From positions 3,392,501 through 3,456,500 of the forward strand of contig NZ_CP078138.1 of assembly GCF_019212185.1 (NCBI RefSeq): 64,000 bases of DNA, in the 5' to 3' direction. Below, piece by piece: positions 42,583-51,588 of the stretch. A program made the position numbers and the translations under genes. Positions within the stretch are counted from its first letter, which is position 1. Each line of letters opens with the position of its first letter. This stretch comes from Pseudomonas fluorescens (lineage in GTDB: Bacteria > Pseudomonadota > Gammaproteobacteria > Pseudomonadales > Pseudomonadaceae). Under the pieces are notes generated by a model. It searched no databases. It had not been told where the DNA came from and saw only the letters and a program-made list of their open reading frames with translations.

Positions 42583-42599
42583 ACAAAAAGGAACTCCCT

Positions 42600-43691
42600 A
42601 TGCCTGCCCGTTTTCATAACCCGGTCGACACTCGCTTCGGCTGGGGCGGCCTCGAGGCGCTGAGCACCATCACTGAAGGCCAGGACGTCGCCCTGGTGAT
42701 CTTCCCCGAAGCCCGCGCCCTCGGTCTGGTGGAGCGCATCCGCGAACTGCTGGGCGAGCGCCTAGTGTACGTCATTGAAGACGTCCAGCCGAATCCGGAC
42801 GTCGCCCATCTGCGCGATACCTATGAGCGTTTCTGGCAACACGCCGGGCACTGCCAGACCGTGCTCGCAGTGGGCGGTGGCAGCGCCATCGATACCGCCA
42901 AGGCGTTGATCGTCGGCACCGAGTCCGGGCGTTTCGACGAGTTGCTCGGCCTGCTGGCCAGCGGTAAGCCGTTTGTACCGGCACGCTGCAAGGCGCTGAT
43001 TGCCGCACCCACCACCGCCGGCACCGGTAGCGAAGTCACGCCCTGGGCGACCATCTGGGACACCGCCGCGCAGAAGAAGTACTCGCTGCACCTGGAGTGC
43101 ACCTGGCCAAAGGTGGCAATCATCGACCCGCAACTGATGCTGACGGTGCCGGCCGGGGTCACGGTATCTACTGGCCTGGACGCCCTGTCCCATGCCCTGG
43201 AGTCGATCTGGAACGTCAACGCCAACCCGATTTCCGACACTTTTGCGTTGTCGGCTATCACTGACATTCTCGAATGCCTGCCGTTGCTGCTGCGCGACCT
43301 GTCCAGCCAGGCGTTGCGCACCCGCATGGCGTTGGCCGCACTCAAGGCTGGCATGGCGTTCTCCAATACCAAGACCGCGCTGGCCCACTCGATTTCCTAT
43401 GAGATGACCCTGCGCCACGGCCTGCCCCACGGCATTGCCTGTTCCTTCACCCTGCCCCTGGTGCTCGGCCTTGCCTGGGGCCATGACCAGGAACGCGACC
43501 AGACCCTGCAACGGTTGTTTGGCAACGATCTGGACAAAGCCCAGGGACAGTTGCGCGACTTCCTCCACAGCCTGGGGGTGAAGACCGAGTTCGCCGACTA
43601 CGGCGTCGCCGCCAAGGATGCCGAAGCGATCATCCAGTACGCCTTGCAGGGCGCTCGCGGCAAGAACTTCATCGGTGCCCGCGCGGCCTAG
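42600..43691 (+). CDS. Iron-dependent alcohol dehydrogenase, phosphonoacetaldehyde reductase-like
   Basis: Start at ATG 42600 (AAGGAACTCCCT upstream), 363 residues. Group III dehydrogenase features are the NAD-binding GGGSAIDTAK at 92-101 and metal ligands D194, H198, H263 and H277 (GLDALSHALE, AHSISYEMTLRHGLPHG). The N-terminus FHNPVDTRFGWGGL resembles phosphonoacetaldehyde reductases of phosphonate pathways. In those pathways it interconverts phosphonoacetaldehyde and 2-hydroxyethylphosphonate. Sitting between the PhnCDE importer and PhnX, and with no PhnW, it probably works in the oxidising direction to feed PhnX. The enzyme class is sure; substrate and direction are inferred from context. 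Confidence 0.8.
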   Translation: MPARFHNPVDTRFGWGGLEALSTITEGQDVALVIFPEARALGLVERIRELLGERLVYVIEDVQPNPDVAHLRDTYERFWQHAGHCQTVLAVGGGSAIDTAKALIVGTESGRFDELLGLLASGKPFVPARCKALIAAPTTAGTGSEVTPWATIWDTAAQKKYSLHLECTWPKVAIIDPQLMLTVPAGVTVSTGLDALSHALESIWNVNANPISDTFALSAITDILECLPLLLRDLSSQALRTRMALAALKAGMAFSNTKTALAHSISYEMTLRHGLPHGIACSFTLPLVLGLAWGHDQERDQTLQRLFGNDLDKAQGQLRDFLHSLGVKTEFADYGVAAKDAEAIIQYALQGARGKNFIGARAA

Positions 43692-43729
43692 CCGCGTCAG
43701 CCTTTCCTGCCGCACCTGAAAAGAGTGCA

Positions 43730-43752
43730 CCCCTGGACCGCGGTCCGTGGGG
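43730..43752. terminator. Second intercistronic hairpin of the phosphonate operon
   Basis: GGACC/GGTCC (43735-43739 with 43742-43746) stacks on CCCC/GGGG (43730-43733 with 43749-43752), 25 bp before the MFS start. Like the hairpin after phnE, it separates one functional block from the next. No U-run follows. Confidence 0.45.
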
Positions 43753-43776
43753 CGAACAATAATAAGGAAAAAAATC

Positions 43777-45072
43777 ATGAACCGTGCCCAGACCCTGCCC
43801 GCTCTCGCCGTCCACAGCGCCTCGTTTCGTGTCGCCCAATGGCGCATGCTGCTTGCCGCGATGTTCTGCTACCTGTTTTTCTACACCGGTCGGCAAACCT
43901 TCGGTTTCGCCATCCCGGGGATTCAAGCCGAGTTCGGCCTGAGCAAGGAAACCCTCGGCTGGGCCTCGGCGGCGATGCTCTGGGCCTATGCGATTGGCCA
44001 GGCCATCAACGGCAACCTCGCCGACAAATACGGTGGCCGGCGCATCATGACCCTCGGCGCGGTGCTGTCCTGCTCGGCCAACTGGGTCACCAGCTTTGCC
44101 AGCGGTTTTGCCAGCCTGATTCTGCCGTGGGGCATCAATGGCTATTTCCAGGCCCTGGGTTGGGCGCCGGGCAGCCGGCTGATCTCCAACTGGTGGAGCG
44201 CCGGCGAACGCGGCAAGGTCTATGGTTTCTATGTATTCGCCGCCGGCTGTGCGTCGATCCTGTCCTACGTGACCTCGATCGTGGTGCTTGAAGTGCTGCA
44301 CCTGGAATGGCGCTGGATCTTTCGCCTGCCAGTGCTGCTGATGCTCGCCGGCGGCATCATCTTCTATCTGGTGGCCCGCGAACGCCCGCAGGACCTCGGC
44401 TTCGAGCCGCTGGCCGACACCGGCGTGGCGAACGCCGACGACAAGCAGCACGAGGTGGCGCAAGGCGAAGTGGAAACCTCGGCGCAACGCTACAAGGCGG
44501 TGCTGAAAAACTTCCGGTTGATCATCGCTGCGGTGTCGCTGGGCTTTCAGAACGCCGCACGCTACGGCTTGATCGTCTGGGTGCCAGTGCACTTCCTCGG
44601 CGCCGACTGGAAAAGCGGCGACAGCCTGGTCGATCCGAAGTGGATCACCGTGGCTTTGCCGGTGGGCATGGCCATCGGCGCCCTGAGCAACGGCTGGGTC
44701 TCGGACAAACTGTTCGGCTCCAAACGCTACCTGGCGATCATGCTGTACATGTTCCTCGGTGCCGCCACCAGCCTGTGGATGTGGGCCTTGCCGGCCCATA
44801 GCATGATTGGTCTGATTGCGCTGTTCCTCTGCGGCTTCTTCGTCTATGGCCCGGCCTCGAGCTTCTGGGCACTGTGCCCGGACCTGGTCGGTGCCAAGCG
44901 CGCGGGCACCGCCACCGGGGTGATGAATTTCTCCTCCTATCTGTTCGCTGGCCTGGCGGAACCGCTGATCGGCAGTATGCTCGACAGTACCGGCAACACC
45001 TCGCTGATCTTCGTCGTGGTGACCACCGCCTGCCTGTGCAGCGCAACGGTCGCGCTGTTCATTCGCCGTTAA
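43777..45072 (+). CDS. MFS transporter, organophosphate:Pi antiporter (OPA) family
   Basis: Start at ATG 43777 (AAGGAAAAA upstream), 431 residues, 12 membrane segments. OPA-type features are FCYLFFYTGRQTFGFAIPGIQAEFGLSKETLGWASAAMLWAYAIGQAINGNLADKYGGRR and GYFQALGWAPGSRLISNWWSAGERGKVYG, as in GlpT/UhpC-like carriers. OPA carriers exchange phosphate esters for Pi. Its place between dehydrogenase, LysR and PhnX suggests a second, phosphonate-specific uptake route or export of released phosphate. Confidence 0.85.
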   Translation: MNRAQTLPALAVHSASFRVAQWRMLLAAMFCYLFFYTGRQTFGFAIPGIQAEFGLSKETLGWASAAMLWAYAIGQAINGNLADKYGGRRIMTLGAVLSCSANWVTSFASGFASLILPWGINGYFQALGWAPGSRLISNWWSAGERGKVYGFYVFAAGCASILSYVTSIVVLEVLHLEWRWIFRLPVLLMLAGGIIFYLVARERPQDLGFEPLADTGVANADDKQHEVAQGEVETSAQRYKAVLKNFRLIIAAVSLGFQNAARYGLIVWVPVHFLGADWKSGDSLVDPKWITVALPVGMAIGALSNGWVSDKLFGSKRYLAIMLYMFLGAATSLWMWALPAHSMIGLIALFLCGFFVYGPASSFWALCPDLVGAKRAGTATGVMNFSSYLFAGLAEPLIGSMLDSTGNTSLIFVVVTTACLCSATVALFIRR

Positions 45073-45086
45073 ACACAGGACCGCCC

Positions 45087-45959
45087 ATGTACCAGTACCA
45101 CAAGTGGCTACGTTCCTTTCATGCCGTGGCCAAGACCGGCAGCTTCACCCTGGCCGCCGATTACCTGTGCGTCGGCCAGCCGACGGTGAGCGAGCAGGTC
45201 AACGCCCTGGAGAAGAAGTTTTCCGTGGAGCTGTTCCACCGCCGAGGACGCTTTATCGAGATGAGCGCCGCCGGTCACCTGCTCTATGGCATCACCCAGG
45301 GCCTGTTCGGCCAGGAAGACGAAGCGGTGCAACTGCTACACAGTTTCAAACAGCGCAAGACCGGTATGCTGCGCCTCGGTGCGGTGTCGCCGCCGATTGC
45401 GATGAACCTGACCTATGAACTGATGCAGCAGCACCCGGATATCGAACTGGAAACCTCGTTCAGCCCGGAGAAAGAGACCCTCGACCGTCTGTTCAACTTC
45501 GATATCGACGTGGCAATTCTCGCCTTGTCGGAATTCGACAAGCGCTTCGACACCCGCCTGTACCGGCGCTACCCGATCATCGCCGTGGTCCGCGATGACC
45601 ATCCCTGGGCTCATCAGCCGCAGGTGCGGGTCGAGGAGATCAGCGAGCAACGCTGGGTCATGCGGGAGAAAAGCTCGCGGACCCGGCAACTGGTCGAGGA
45701 AAGCTGCAAACGCCTGAACGTCGATCTGCACTGCGTGATGCAGTTGAACAGCCGCGAGGCGATTGTGCATGCCATCGCCAAGGGCATCGGCATCGGTTTT
45801 GTCTCGGCCGTGGAATACGCCGAAACCCCGGGTACCCGGCCGATCACTTTTGTCGATCATCCGTTTGCCATCGAGTACCACCTGTGTTGCCTGGGCATCC
45901 GCCGACACCGGCCGATGATCGCCGATCTGTTCGACGCCAGCCCGCCACAGAATCTCTGA
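45087..45959 (+). CDS. LysR-family regulator of phosphonate degradation
   Basis: 290 residues from ATG 45087, 14 bp after the MFS stop. N-terminal helix-turn-helix [45 protein letters not shown], then the periplasmic-binding-protein-like effector domain ([39 protein letters not shown]). It resembles the broken LysR beside phnD in layout and LFHRRGR wording, so the island had two related regulators, of which only this one reads intact. It is co-transcribed with the transporter and upstream of phnX. Confidence 0.88.
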   Translation: MYQYHKWLRSFHAVAKTGSFTLAADYLCVGQPTVSEQVNALEKKFSVELFHRRGRFIEMSAAGHLLYGITQGLFGQEDEAVQLLHSFKQRKTGMLRLGAVSPPIAMNLTYELMQQHPDIELETSFSPEKETLDRLFNFDIDVAILALSEFDKRFDTRLYRRYPIIAVVRDDHPWAHQPQVRVEEISEQRWVMREKSSRTRQLVEESCKRLNVDLHCVMQLNSREAIVHAIAKGIGIGFVSAVEYAETPGTRPITFVDHPFAIEYHLCCLGIRRHRPMIADLFDASPPQNL

Positions 45960-46041
45960 CTGCAAGCGCTTTACCCCTCAACCGGCTTGCCCTGCCTTGA
46001 TCAGGGACGGCCCACTCACACCCGAAAAACGGAGATTTACC

Positions 46042-46869
46042 ATGCACTATCAACACCCAACGCAGCTGCAAGCCGTGGTCCTCGACTGGGCCGGCACCGT
46101 GGTCGACTTCGGCTCATTCGCGCCGACGCAGATTTTTGTCGAGGCCTTTGCCGAGTTCGGCGTCGCCGTGTCCCTGGAAGAAGCCCGCGGCCCGATGGGC
46201 ATGGGCAAATGGGATCACATCCGCACCCTATGCAATCAGCCGCAGATTGCCGAACGCTACCGTGCGGCCTTCGACCGCTTGCCCACTGATGACGACGTCA
46301 CCGCCCTCTACGAGCGTTTCATGCCGCTGCAGATCGAAAAAATCGCCCTGCACTCGGCGCTGATTCCCGGCGCCCTGGAAGCCATCTCGGCGCTGCGCGA
46401 GCAAGGGCTGAAGATCGGCTCGTGCTCCGGTTACCCGGCAGTGGTCATGGCCAAGGTGGTGGAGTTGGCTCGCGAGAATGGCTACGTCGCTGATCACGTG
46501 GTGGCCACCGATGAAGTACCGAACGGCCGTCCGTACCCGGCCCAGGCCCTGGCCAACGTGATTGCTCTGGGGGTCAGCGATGTGGCGGCCTGCGTCAAGG
46601 TCGACGACACCTGGCCGGGAATCCTCGAAGGCCGTGCCGCCGGTATGTGGACCGTGGCCCTGACCTGCTCGGGCAACGCTCTGGGCCTGACCTATGAGCA
46701 GTTCCAGGCGCTGCCAGCCGAACGCCTGGCCGAAGAACGGGCGCGCATCAGCCGGATCTTCGAAGGTTCGCGCCCGCACTACCTTATCGACACCATTGCC
46801 GAATTGCCGGCCGTGATCGAGCAGATCAACGCCCGCCTGGCCCGTGGCGAAACCCCGCAAGGCGTCTGA
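46042..46869 (+). CDS. phnX: Phosphonoacetaldehyde hydrolase
   Basis: 275 residues from ATG 46042 (CGGAGA upstream). HAD-family enzyme with nucleophile D15 ([14 protein letters not shown], where most HAD have DGT) and the Schiff-base lysine K56 ([11 protein letters not shown]) unique to PhnX, plus [11 protein letters not shown] and [14 protein letters not shown]. It splits phosphonoacetaldehyde into acetaldehyde and phosphate. It is the last gene of the island, ended by a good hairpin. The usual partner PhnW (2-aminoethylphosphonate transaminase) is not encoded in the window. Confidence 0.95.
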   Translation: MHYQHPTQLQAVVLDWAGTVVDFGSFAPTQIFVEAFAEFGVAVSLEEARGPMGMGKWDHIRTLCNQPQIAERYRAAFDRLPTDDDVTALYERFMPLQIEKIALHSALIPGALEAISALREQGLKIGSCSGYPAVVMAKVVELARENGYVADHVVATDEVPNGRPYPAQALANVIALGVSDVAACVKVDDTWPGILEGRAAGMWTVALTCSGNALGLTYEQFQALPAERLAEERARISRIFEGSRPHYLIDTIAELPAVIEQINARLARGETPQGV

Positions 46870-46878
46870 GGCCAACCG

Positions 46879-46902
46879 CGCCCCTCAAACCCTTGAGGGG
46901 CG
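46879..46902. terminator. Bidirectional terminator between phnX and luxR
   Basis: CGCCCCTCAA (46879-46888) and TTGAGGGGCG (46893-46902) form a perfect 10-bp stem with a 4-nt loop, located between the convergent stops of phnX (46869) and luxR (46908). Confidence 0.75.
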
Positions 46903-46907
46903 TCAGC

Positions 46908-47753
46908 TCAATCCTGACGCAGCCACTCGATAAACAGCGCAAACAGCTCCGACTGCGAGCTGATCGCCAGCTTCAGGTAGAGGTTCTTGCGGTGCATGCG
47001 CACGGTTTCTATGGCAATGCTCATCTGCTGCGCAGTGGACTTCACCGAGTGACCGCGCAGGATCATATGCGCCACTTCCCGTTCCCGTTCGGTCAGTACA
47101 TCACAACCAAAATGCTCGAAGGCCTGCTGGATGCTGCGCTTGATATCGGTCTGCGCACGAGCGGCTGAGGCGCCCTGCTCGACAATCGCCGGATTGCGCC
47201 GGGCGAACTCGCGAATGAACTCGGCGACCATCGGTTCCACCGCCCGCAGCACATCCAATTGGCTGTGACTCAGGGTCTCGCCGCCAAAGCCCTGGAACAG
47301 GCTCAGCGAGACTTTGCTCTGGTTGCCGACGTCGACGATGAAATAACTGTCTTCCGAGCAGCCGGCCTTGAGGTAGTAGGTCTTGTAGTAGTCGCTGTCG
47401 AAGAAGTGGTCCGGGGCGATTTCCTCCAGGTGATAAAACCCTTCGGCCAGCCCTTGTTCCACCGCCAGGCAAAACGGATCGAGCAAGTAGCCCACGGAAA
47501 AATAGCGGCCAATCACCGAGTCGCGGTATTGCTCGGGGATCCCTTGCAGGTACAGCGACAGCGGCGGTTGGTCCTTGCGTTCGAGGCTGATCATCACCGA
47601 TTCGATCGACACCAGATGCCCGATGGCCTGCGCCAGATAGCGCAGGGCATCGTCCTGTTCGATGTGGGCGAAGGCTTGCTGGAGCCCGGCGTGCCATTGA
47701 TGCAGGGCACGCCAGGGCAAGGCGATCAGGGTCTGGTCTTGGGCTTTGCTCAT
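46908..47753 (-). CDS. LuxR-family regulator of the amine module
   Basis: Start at ATG 47753 (MSKAQDQTLIALPWRALHQW), 281 residues. The C-terminal helix-turn-helix LTEREREVAHMILRGHSVKSTAQQMSIAIETVRMHRKNLYLKLAISSQSELFALFI is typical of LuxR. The 200-residue N-terminal domain is the uncharacterised type also seen in the LuxR protein at 33009-33818, with matching phrases around a YYLKAG...YFIVDVG segment. It follows the class III aminotransferase by 53 bp on the same strand and probably regulates that operon. Confidence 0.85.
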   Translation of the reverse strand: MSKAQDQTLIALPWRALHQWHAGLQQAFAHIEQDDALRYLAQAIGHLVSIESVMISLERKDQPPLSLYLQGIPEQYRDSVIGRYFSVGYLLDPFCLAVEQGLAEGFYHLEEIAPDHFFDSDYYKTYYLKAGCSEDSYFIVDVGNQSKVSLSLFQGFGGETLSHSQLDVLRAVEPMVAEFIREFARRNPAIVEQGASAARAQTDIKRSIQQAFEHFGCDVLTEREREVAHMILRGHSVKSTAQQMSIAIETVRMHRKNLYLKLAISSQSELFALFIEWLRQD

Positions 47754-47806
47754 GCCCCGCAGTCTAGCGGGAGAGCCCCTGCCGGGCAAAGCCCCGGGAC
47801 GCTGGC

Positions 47807-49225
47807 TCATGCGCCGTCGTACAAACCGTTCGCCGTCAGTTCCTCGGCCGCTTCGAGGATGCACTCGCGCAGGGTTTCGACGATTTCATCGACCTGGGCG
47901 TGGGTGATGATCAGCGGCGGCGACATCACGTTGAGGTGCATGATCGGTCGCACCAACAAGCCCTTGGCCTGAGCCCGCACATGGATTCGCTCGCCAATAT
48001 TCACCTCATCCGGGAACAGCGCCTTGCTCTGCTTGTTGGCGACGAACTCGACGCAGGCCATCAGCTTGACGCAGCGCACATCGCCCACCAGCGGCAAGTC
48101 ACGCAGGGTGGCCAGGCGTTGCTCCAGGTAGCTGCCAACGTCGCCAACATGGGCCAGCAACTGCTCGCGCTCGATGATCTCGATGTTCTTCAACGCTGCA
48201 GTGCAGCACACCGGATGGCCGCTGTAGGTGAAGCCATGGGTGAAGCAACGACCCTTGCCCGGCTCGGCGATGACCTTCCAGATTCGCGAGGAGAAGATGC
48301 ACGCGCCCAGCGGCAGGTAGGCCGAGGTCAGGCCCTTGGCGGTAGTGATGATGTCGGGCTGTACGCCGAACACGGCATCCGAGGCGAACCAGGTGCCGAG
48401 GCGGCCGAACGAGGTCACCACTTCGTCGGCGACGAACAGAATGTCGTGGGCCTGGCACACCTCCCACATGCGCCGCAGGTAGCCCTCGGGCGGAATGATC
48501 ACCCCGCCAGAGCCCATGATCGGTTCGGCGAAGAACGCCGCGACCTTGTCGGCGCCAATACTGTGGATCTTGTCTTCGAACTCCTGCACCAGGAATTCAA
48601 GGAACTGCGCTGCATTCATGCCTTCGGGGGCGCGATACGGATTGGGGTTGGAGATGTGGTGAATCCGCTCGTGGGCGTAATCGAACTCCGGCACCCGGTC
48701 GGCGGCCTTGTTGCCGATCGACATGGTCAGGCAGGTCGAGCCGTGATAGGCGTTGTAGCGGGCGATGATGTGTTTCTTCTCTGGCTTGCCCCGGCAGTTC
48801 TGGTAGTACTGGATCAGCCGATAAGCGGTGTCGACGGCGGTCGAGCCACCGGTGGTGAGGAACACGTGATCCAGATCGCCGGGGGCCAGGCTGGCGAGCT
48901 TTTCGCAGAGTTCGATGGCCACCGCGTTGGACATGTCGGAGAACGGATTGGAATACGCCAGTTGCCGCACCTGGTCGGCAATCGCCAGGGCCATTTCCTC
49001 ACGGCCCAGGCCAATGTTGGTGCACCACATGCCGCCGACGGCATCGAGGAAGCGGTTGCCCTCGGTGTCGTAGATGTAGGCGCCGTCGCCAGCGACGATG
49101 TTCAGCGCGCCCTGCTCGGCATGTTCATCGAACACGTGGTAGCCGTGCATGTGGTGGGCCTTGTCGGCCTTGACCAGTTTGGCCTGATCGAAGTGGGCAA
49201 AAAAATTGTCGGTTGGAATCGCCAT
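47807..49225 (-). CDS. Class III PLP-dependent aminotransferase (amine or omega-amino acid)
   Basis: 472 residues. PLP features are [33 protein letters not shown], the DEV motif in [17 protein letters not shown] and the Schiff-base lysine in [15 protein letters not shown], followed by [12 protein letters not shown]. This is the family of putrescine- and omega-amino acid:pyruvate transaminases. It is 50 bp after a PotF-like binding protein gene, which favours a polyamine or related amine. The phosphonate lyase PbfA also belongs to class III, so a link to the convergent phosphonate operon cannot be excluded, but gene order argues against it. Confidence 0.83.
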   Translation of the reverse strand: MAIPTDNFFAHFDQAKLVKADKAHHMHGYHVFDEHAEQGALNIVAGDGAYIYDTEGNRFLDAVGGMWCTNIGLGREEMALAIADQVRQLAYSNPFSDMSNAVAIELCEKLASLAPGDLDHVFLTTGGSTAVDTAYRLIQYYQNCRGKPEKKHIIARYNAYHGSTCLTMSIGNKAADRVPEFDYAHERIHHISNPNPYRAPEGMNAAQFLEFLVQEFEDKIHSIGADKVAAFFAEPIMGSGGVIIPPEGYLRRMWEVCQAHDILFVADEVVTSFGRLGTWFASDAVFGVQPDIITTAKGLTSAYLPLGACIFSSRIWKVIAEPGKGRCFTHGFTYSGHPVCCTAALKNIEIIEREQLLAHVGDVGSYLEQRLATLRDLPLVGDVRCVKLMACVEFVANKQSKALFPDEVNIGERIHVRAQAKGLLVRPIMHLNVMSPPLIITHAQVDEIVETLRECILEAAEELTANGLYDGA

Positions 49226-49275
49226 AAAAAAGTACTCGCAAAAAGAAAAGTCGGCGGGTCAGCAGGCAGTCGCCC

Positions 49276-50379
49276 TTACTTCCCGGTTTTTACCGTGCTC
49301 CAGACCCGGGTGATCGCGCGCATGTCCTTGGCGTCCTGGGTCTTCTGGGCAAACAGCCGGGCGCGGGTGGCGTCGTCGGGGTAGATCGCCTGGTTGTCCC
49401 GCACATCGGCATTCACCAGGGCGGTCGCCGCGCTGTTGCTGTTGGCGTAGTGGATGTAGTTGGTGACGTCGGCCATGACCTGCGGTTGCAGCAGGTACTC
49501 GAGGAATTTGTGGGCGTTGGCCACGTGCGGCGCGTCGCCGGGGATGTACAGGTTGTCGAACCAGATCAGCGAGCCTTCCTTGGGAATGAAGTACGCCAGG
49601 TTGATCTTCAGCTTGGCTTCTTCGGCCCGTGCCTGGGCGGTGGCGTAGTCGCCGGACCAGGTCATGGCCATGCACACGTCGCCGTTGGGCAGGCTGGTCA
49701 GGTAGTTCACTGAGTCGAATTTCTTGATGTACGGCCGCACCGCCATCAATACGTCCTGGGCGGCCTTGAGATCGGCCGGCGCGGCGCTGCGTGGGTCGCG
49801 TCCGAGGTAGGTCAGGGCCAGCGGGATGACTTCCGTGGGCGCGTCGATCAGGGTCACGCCGCAGTCGGCGAAGCGCGAGACGACCTTGGGATCGAAAATC
49901 ATCGCCAGCGAGCCGATCGGCGCATCGGGCATGCGCGCCTTGATCATGTCGACGTTGTAGGTGATGCCATTGCTGCCCCAGGTGTAGGGCGCCGAATAGG
50001 CGACGCCGGCGTCGTAGCCCTGCAGATCCTGCAGCACTTTCGGGTCGAGGTTACTCCAGCCCGGCAGTTGCTGTTTGTCCAGCGGCTGGAACACCTTGGC
50101 CTTGATCAGCGGCGGCACCAGGGAGGCGTTGAGCACCACCAGGTCGTAGCCGGAGTGACCGGTGAGCAACTTGGCTTGCACCGTCTCGTAGGCATCGAAG
50201 GTGTCGTAGATGACCTTGATGCCGCTGGCTTTTTCAAAATTCGCCAGGGTCTGTTCGCCGATGTAATCCGCCCAGTTGTACAACCGCAGGGTTTTCGCAT
50301 CGTTGACATCGGCGGCATTCACCGCCAGGGACAAGGGAGCAAGCAACAGACTGGACCACACTCGAAGTGCCTTGCGCAT
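49276..50379 (-). CDS. PotF/SpuD-like periplasmic polyamine-binding protein
   Basis: Start at ATG 50379, 367 residues with a signal peptide (VWSSLLLAPLSLAVNA). The mature protein follows the PotF pattern: LRLYNWADYIGEQTLANFEKASGIKVIYDTFDAYETVQAKLLTGHSGYDLVV, YTWGSNGITYN and FIPKEGSLIWFDNLYIPGDAPH, where the Trp/Asp residues bind amines. No permease or ATPase gene adjoins it, so it must use transporter subunits encoded elsewhere or act as a sensor-side binding protein. It leads an operon with the aminotransferase and LuxR. Confidence 0.88.
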   Translation of the reverse strand: MRKALRVWSSLLLAPLSLAVNAADVNDAKTLRLYNWADYIGEQTLANFEKASGIKVIYDTFDAYETVQAKLLTGHSGYDLVVLNASLVPPLIKAKVFQPLDKQQLPGWSNLDPKVLQDLQGYDAGVAYSAPYTWGSNGITYNVDMIKARMPDAPIGSLAMIFDPKVVSRFADCGVTLIDAPTEVIPLALTYLGRDPRSAAPADLKAAQDVLMAVRPYIKKFDSVNYLTSLPNGDVCMAMTWSGDYATAQARAEEAKLKINLAYFIPKEGSLIWFDNLYIPGDAPHVANAHKFLEYLLQPQVMADVTNYIHYANSNSAATALVNADVRDNQAIYPDDATRARLFAQKTQDAKDMRAITRVWSTVKTGK

Positions 50380-50480
50380 TGCACATTCCACCTTATAAGC
50401 AGGCTCTGCTCTGGATGAGCGGACGTCCCTACTATTGGCGCAATGGGCGCGTGGCACCATACCCCGAATGGGGGTAAGCC

Positions 50481-51371
50481 TCAGACCGCGAGGATGCTGC
50501 AGGAAGCCTGGTACAACAGGTGCTCGGTGGTGCTGCCGATCAGTTTCTCCAAGCCGCGGGACTGGTTGCGGCCCATTACCAGCACGTCGATGTCATGCTG
50601 GTGAGCGAATTCGGCGAGTACCTGCACCGGGTCGCCGGAGATGAAGTGACGACGCTCGGCGGGCACGCCAAAGTGTTCGGCGGCGCGAACAAAGGCATTT
50701 TCCAGGTCCTGGCGCAGCGACAGGGTCAACTCGCCCAGGGTCAAACCGGCGGCGCTGACCCCGGCGAGGAAATCGACGGCAATGTCGCAGGCGCTGACCA
50801 GATGCAGCTCGGCGTCGCACTGCAGCGCCAGGCGTTCGGCCTGCTTGACGATGCGCTCGTTGAGTTGCTGGTTCTGCGCCGACTCATTGGCGCTGTCGAT
50901 GGCCACCACTATCTTGCGCGGCAAGGTGCAGGCGCGGTCGCCCACCAGATAGGTCGGCACCGGGCAATAGCGCAACAGGTGCCAATCCATCGGGGTGAAG
51001 AAGGTGCGCTTGAGCAACGGCTCCTGCTGCACTTCCTTGATCAGCAAATCCGGCTGGCATTCACTGACATAGTCGAGGATGTCCTGCTTGAGATCATCGG
51101 ACCAACTCGCCTGGTGCGTCACCTCGACACCCTCGCCCCGCAGCTGCTGCACCTGCTCCTCGAGCCAGTCACGCTGCTCCTGCAGGTACTCGTCCCGCGC
51201 CGTGGCCCAGTTGTCGTCCTCCAGCAGGCTCAGAATCCCCGGCGACTTGACCAGCGCAACAATGTGCAAACTCGCCCCACTGGCCCGCGCCAGCGCCCCG
51301 GCGTGCTGAATGCTTGGCGACAGGCGCAGGGCCGGGTTGATGATCAGCAACAGGCGTTGGTATTGGCTCAT
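50481..51371 (-). CDS. Tandem-domain universal stress protein
   Basis: 296 residues made of two UspA domains (about 1-145 and 150-296). The second ends with the ATP-binding pattern G-x2-x-x-G-x9-G-S/T: MGRNQSRGLEKLIGSTTEHLLYQASCSILAV. The first lacks a clear copy. The protein resembles UspE-type tandem proteins expressed under energy or oxygen stress. It stands alone on the minus strand, 101 bp upstream of the PotF-like start, with a REPIN behind it. Confidence 0.88.
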   Translation of the reverse strand: MSQYQRLLLIINPALRLSPSIQHAGALARASGASLHIVALVKSPGILSLLEDDNWATARDEYLQEQRDWLEEQVQQLRGEGVEVTHQASWSDDLKQDILDYVSECQPDLLIKEVQQEPLLKRTFFTPMDWHLLRYCPVPTYLVGDRACTLPRKIVVAIDSANESAQNQQLNERIVKQAERLALQCDAELHLVSACDIAVDFLAGVSAAGLTLGELTLSLRQDLENAFVRAAEHFGVPAERRHFISGDPVQVLAEFAHQHDIDVLVMGRNQSRGLEKLIGSTTEHLLYQASCSILAV

Positions 51372-51481
51372 GGTCAGACTCCTGGGTCGTGTACCTCAAG
51401 TATTGACCAAAGGGTGCGCCTTTGGGGGAAGTCGGTGTTGATCGGGGTCAAGTGGATGACTGCTCAAACAACCCCATCCCC

Positions 51482-51580
51482 CTGTAGGAGCGGTCTGCCG
51501 CTTACGGCTGCTCGCGATTGCCCGAAGAACGCCGCGTTCCGTCGGGATATCCGCGTCATCGTTGGCGATCCGCTCCCACA
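51482..51580. repeat. REPIN: two inverted REP elements
   Basis: CTGTAGGAGCGGTCTGCCGC (from 51482) and an inverted GCGATCCGCTCCCACA (ending 51580) enclose about 60 bp. This is a REP doublet between the quinone reductase-like gene and the Usp gene. Confidence 0.65.
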
Positions 51581-51588
51581 ATGATCAG

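Noticed and set aside
47807..49225. Assigning the class III aminotransferase as PhnW or PbfA of the phosphonate pathway.
   Set aside because: PhnW is class V. The gene is convergent with phnX, separated by a terminator and LuxR, and lies in an operon with a PotF-like protein. PbfA was kept only as a remote alternative.
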